A DNA stretch of 41,009 bases from Lingula anatina (lineage: Eukaryota > Brachiopoda > Lingulata > Lingulida > Lingulidae), in NCBI RefSeq assembly GCF_001039355.2, contig NW_019776142.1, forward strand, positions 59,445 through 100,453, in the 5' to 3' direction. The position numbers were made by a program, and so were the translations under genes. A model generated the notes under the pieces. That model was not told the DNA's origin. It was given only the letters and a program-made list of their open reading frames with translations, and made no database searches. Shown one piece after another: positions 39,683-41,009 of this stretch; within the stretch, counting starts at the first letter, position 1, and each line of letters opens with the position of its first letter.

Positions 39683-41009
39683 CTTTTCCTACAATAGGTA
39701 CAAATGTACGCACATTTAAGGTGAGCGGACACATATCCACATGCGTAAAACACAATTTTCCTGTGCAATATATTATTACACGCACATTTTCACTGCTACG
39801 ACCACGATACTTACATCTGTACATGCATACATTATCGTCAAAATAAATCAACGCCCCCCCCCTTCAGTTTCACAACCGGAGCTTCCTCTCCTTACAAAAT
39901 AACGTTCACAAGTGGTGCCAAAAGTTTAAACAATACTTAAAAGAAAGTCTAGATTAACAGCCAAATGTTCTTCATAAAGTGTCCATTAATCTCTCCCACC
40001 TTTTTTTTTGTTTTTTGCGATAATGCCCTAATGTGCAATAACATATTTATTGCGCCGGGTTGATATCTTTTTTTAATCCAGCGGAGCGACTCAAAGCGCG
40101 CACATGTAGTCCTTAGAACTGCGATAACTTAATTAATGAACAACAATTAATCTAATCCTGGCTTCGAGTGATAACAGCAGACCTGCAGGTGAACCCTTCG
40201 AATATAAAGAAGACAAAGCTGCGAAAGGTGACCAGAAAAAAATATGACAAGGCGGTGTCTGTAGTTTCTGTAGCGGACTATCAGTAAAACTACGCAGTAA
40301 TAGCAGATATCAGTAAGCCTCTTCAAACATTCCCCTTTGTAAGTTTTCCATAGGTGTACGGGGAATTAAATTAATATCTCTAGCACGATGAAAGATTGCA
40401 ATTCAATAAAAGTGCAGAAAGCTAAAAAGACGTAGAAGTTACATGTTCCCATACACGATAAGCCTGAGTCTCGTCTCGTTCTATGTCCTTTCTAACGGTT
40501 TGCCGTAATTTTTTTTAAACGTCAGTGCTTACAAACATAAACTATACAAACATACCAACCACCTTTAAAACGTTCCGCGAACAAATCTGTCAAGCAAGTG
40601 CAATTATGTAGCCTTGTGAATAGGAAATCCTCTCTCCTTTTTCTTGTTGATTCCACCTCGCTGTCAGTTCAGATAAAAGTACACAAATTATTAAATACAA
40701 TTCTCTTCCACGATTGACATCATGAATTAGTTTCTCTTGGTTACGTGCGGAAACACAGCAATTGAACAACAAGTCATTCATCATTTCTACACAGGACGCC
40801 AGGTGGAACAAATTCACATTGCGGCACGCGACAGTTTTTTCTTTTCCGTTTACTGAGTGAGCTTTATCATTTTGTGAAATTATAAAAAAAGAACGCCCTC
40901 ATTGTCAGCTGAAATAAAGATACCAATTAATCCGACAGGAAAAGACAGAGCATGTAGACTATGGGCTGTAAACAGGGACCTAACTTCGTTTTTTTTTTTT
41001 TTTTTTTTT

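Larger units (their letters stand above)
38144..41009. other. region upstream of the aGPCR, no gene recognised
   Basis: AT-rich. It contains (AAAT)n at 39,065-39,106, (AG)n at 39,641-39,678, and a poly-T end. The acceptor at 38,144 implies a non-coding leader exon somewhere in or beyond this region, but no donor or promoter stands out. Minus-strand frames at 38,417-38,854 lack recognisable domains. Confidence 0.5.

Overview
The window looks like invertebrate animal nuclear DNA. Genes are split by canonical GT-AG introns, intergenic DNA is AT-rich and full of microsatellites and MITE-like elements, and there is a eukaryotic tRNA gene. The protein families (adhesion GPCR, mucin-stalk receptor with SH2-type tyrosine motifs) suggest an invertebrate deuterostome or another marine invertebrate, but the sequence alone does not fix the phylum.

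Layout. (1) 391-4302, plus strand: the last four exons of a type I membrane receptor. They encode an eight-cysteine domain, a Thr/Pro-rich mucin-like stalk, one transmembrane helix and a long tail with a tandem repeat and duplicated YxxL motifs. Its 5' end lies outside the window, and one intron carries a TTAA-flanked transposon. (2) About 4.8-16.0 kb: no convincing protein gene. Most of it is a diverged, same-orientation array of 1.0-1.6 kb units. Each better-kept unit has a core of two small hairpins whose stems show compensatory base changes, followed by a CATTTGCAAAG box and, in some units, a GCGCATGCGC palindrome. MITEs and a 0.3 kb inverted repeat pair interrupt it. (3) 16,092-38,143, minus strand: an 18-exon adhesion GPCR. 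My splice model closes in frame over 8,067 nt (2,688 aa): signal peptide, two cadherin repeats, one FN3, 39 EGF modules (31 of them starting in one 3,960-bp exon), HRM, GAIN/GPS, seven transmembrane helices, and a tail ending in a class I PDZ-like motif. Its 3.15-kb intron before TM1 holds three more copies of the hairpin-core unit. Its first intron holds an antisense tRNA-Trp(CCA) gene. (4) 38.1-41.0 kb: sequence upstream of the receptor, with microsatellites and no recognised gene.

The two protein genes converge tail to tail on the repeat array. Both encode cell-surface receptors, but nothing in the sequence shows that they act together. The most unusual items are the cadherin-FN3-39xEGF-7TM architecture, the paired loss of two GPS cysteines with an intact HL/T cleavage motif, and the covarying hairpin array shared by the intergenic region and a receptor intron. 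A 253-bp assembly gap (22,334-22,586) lies within a GAIN-domain intron.
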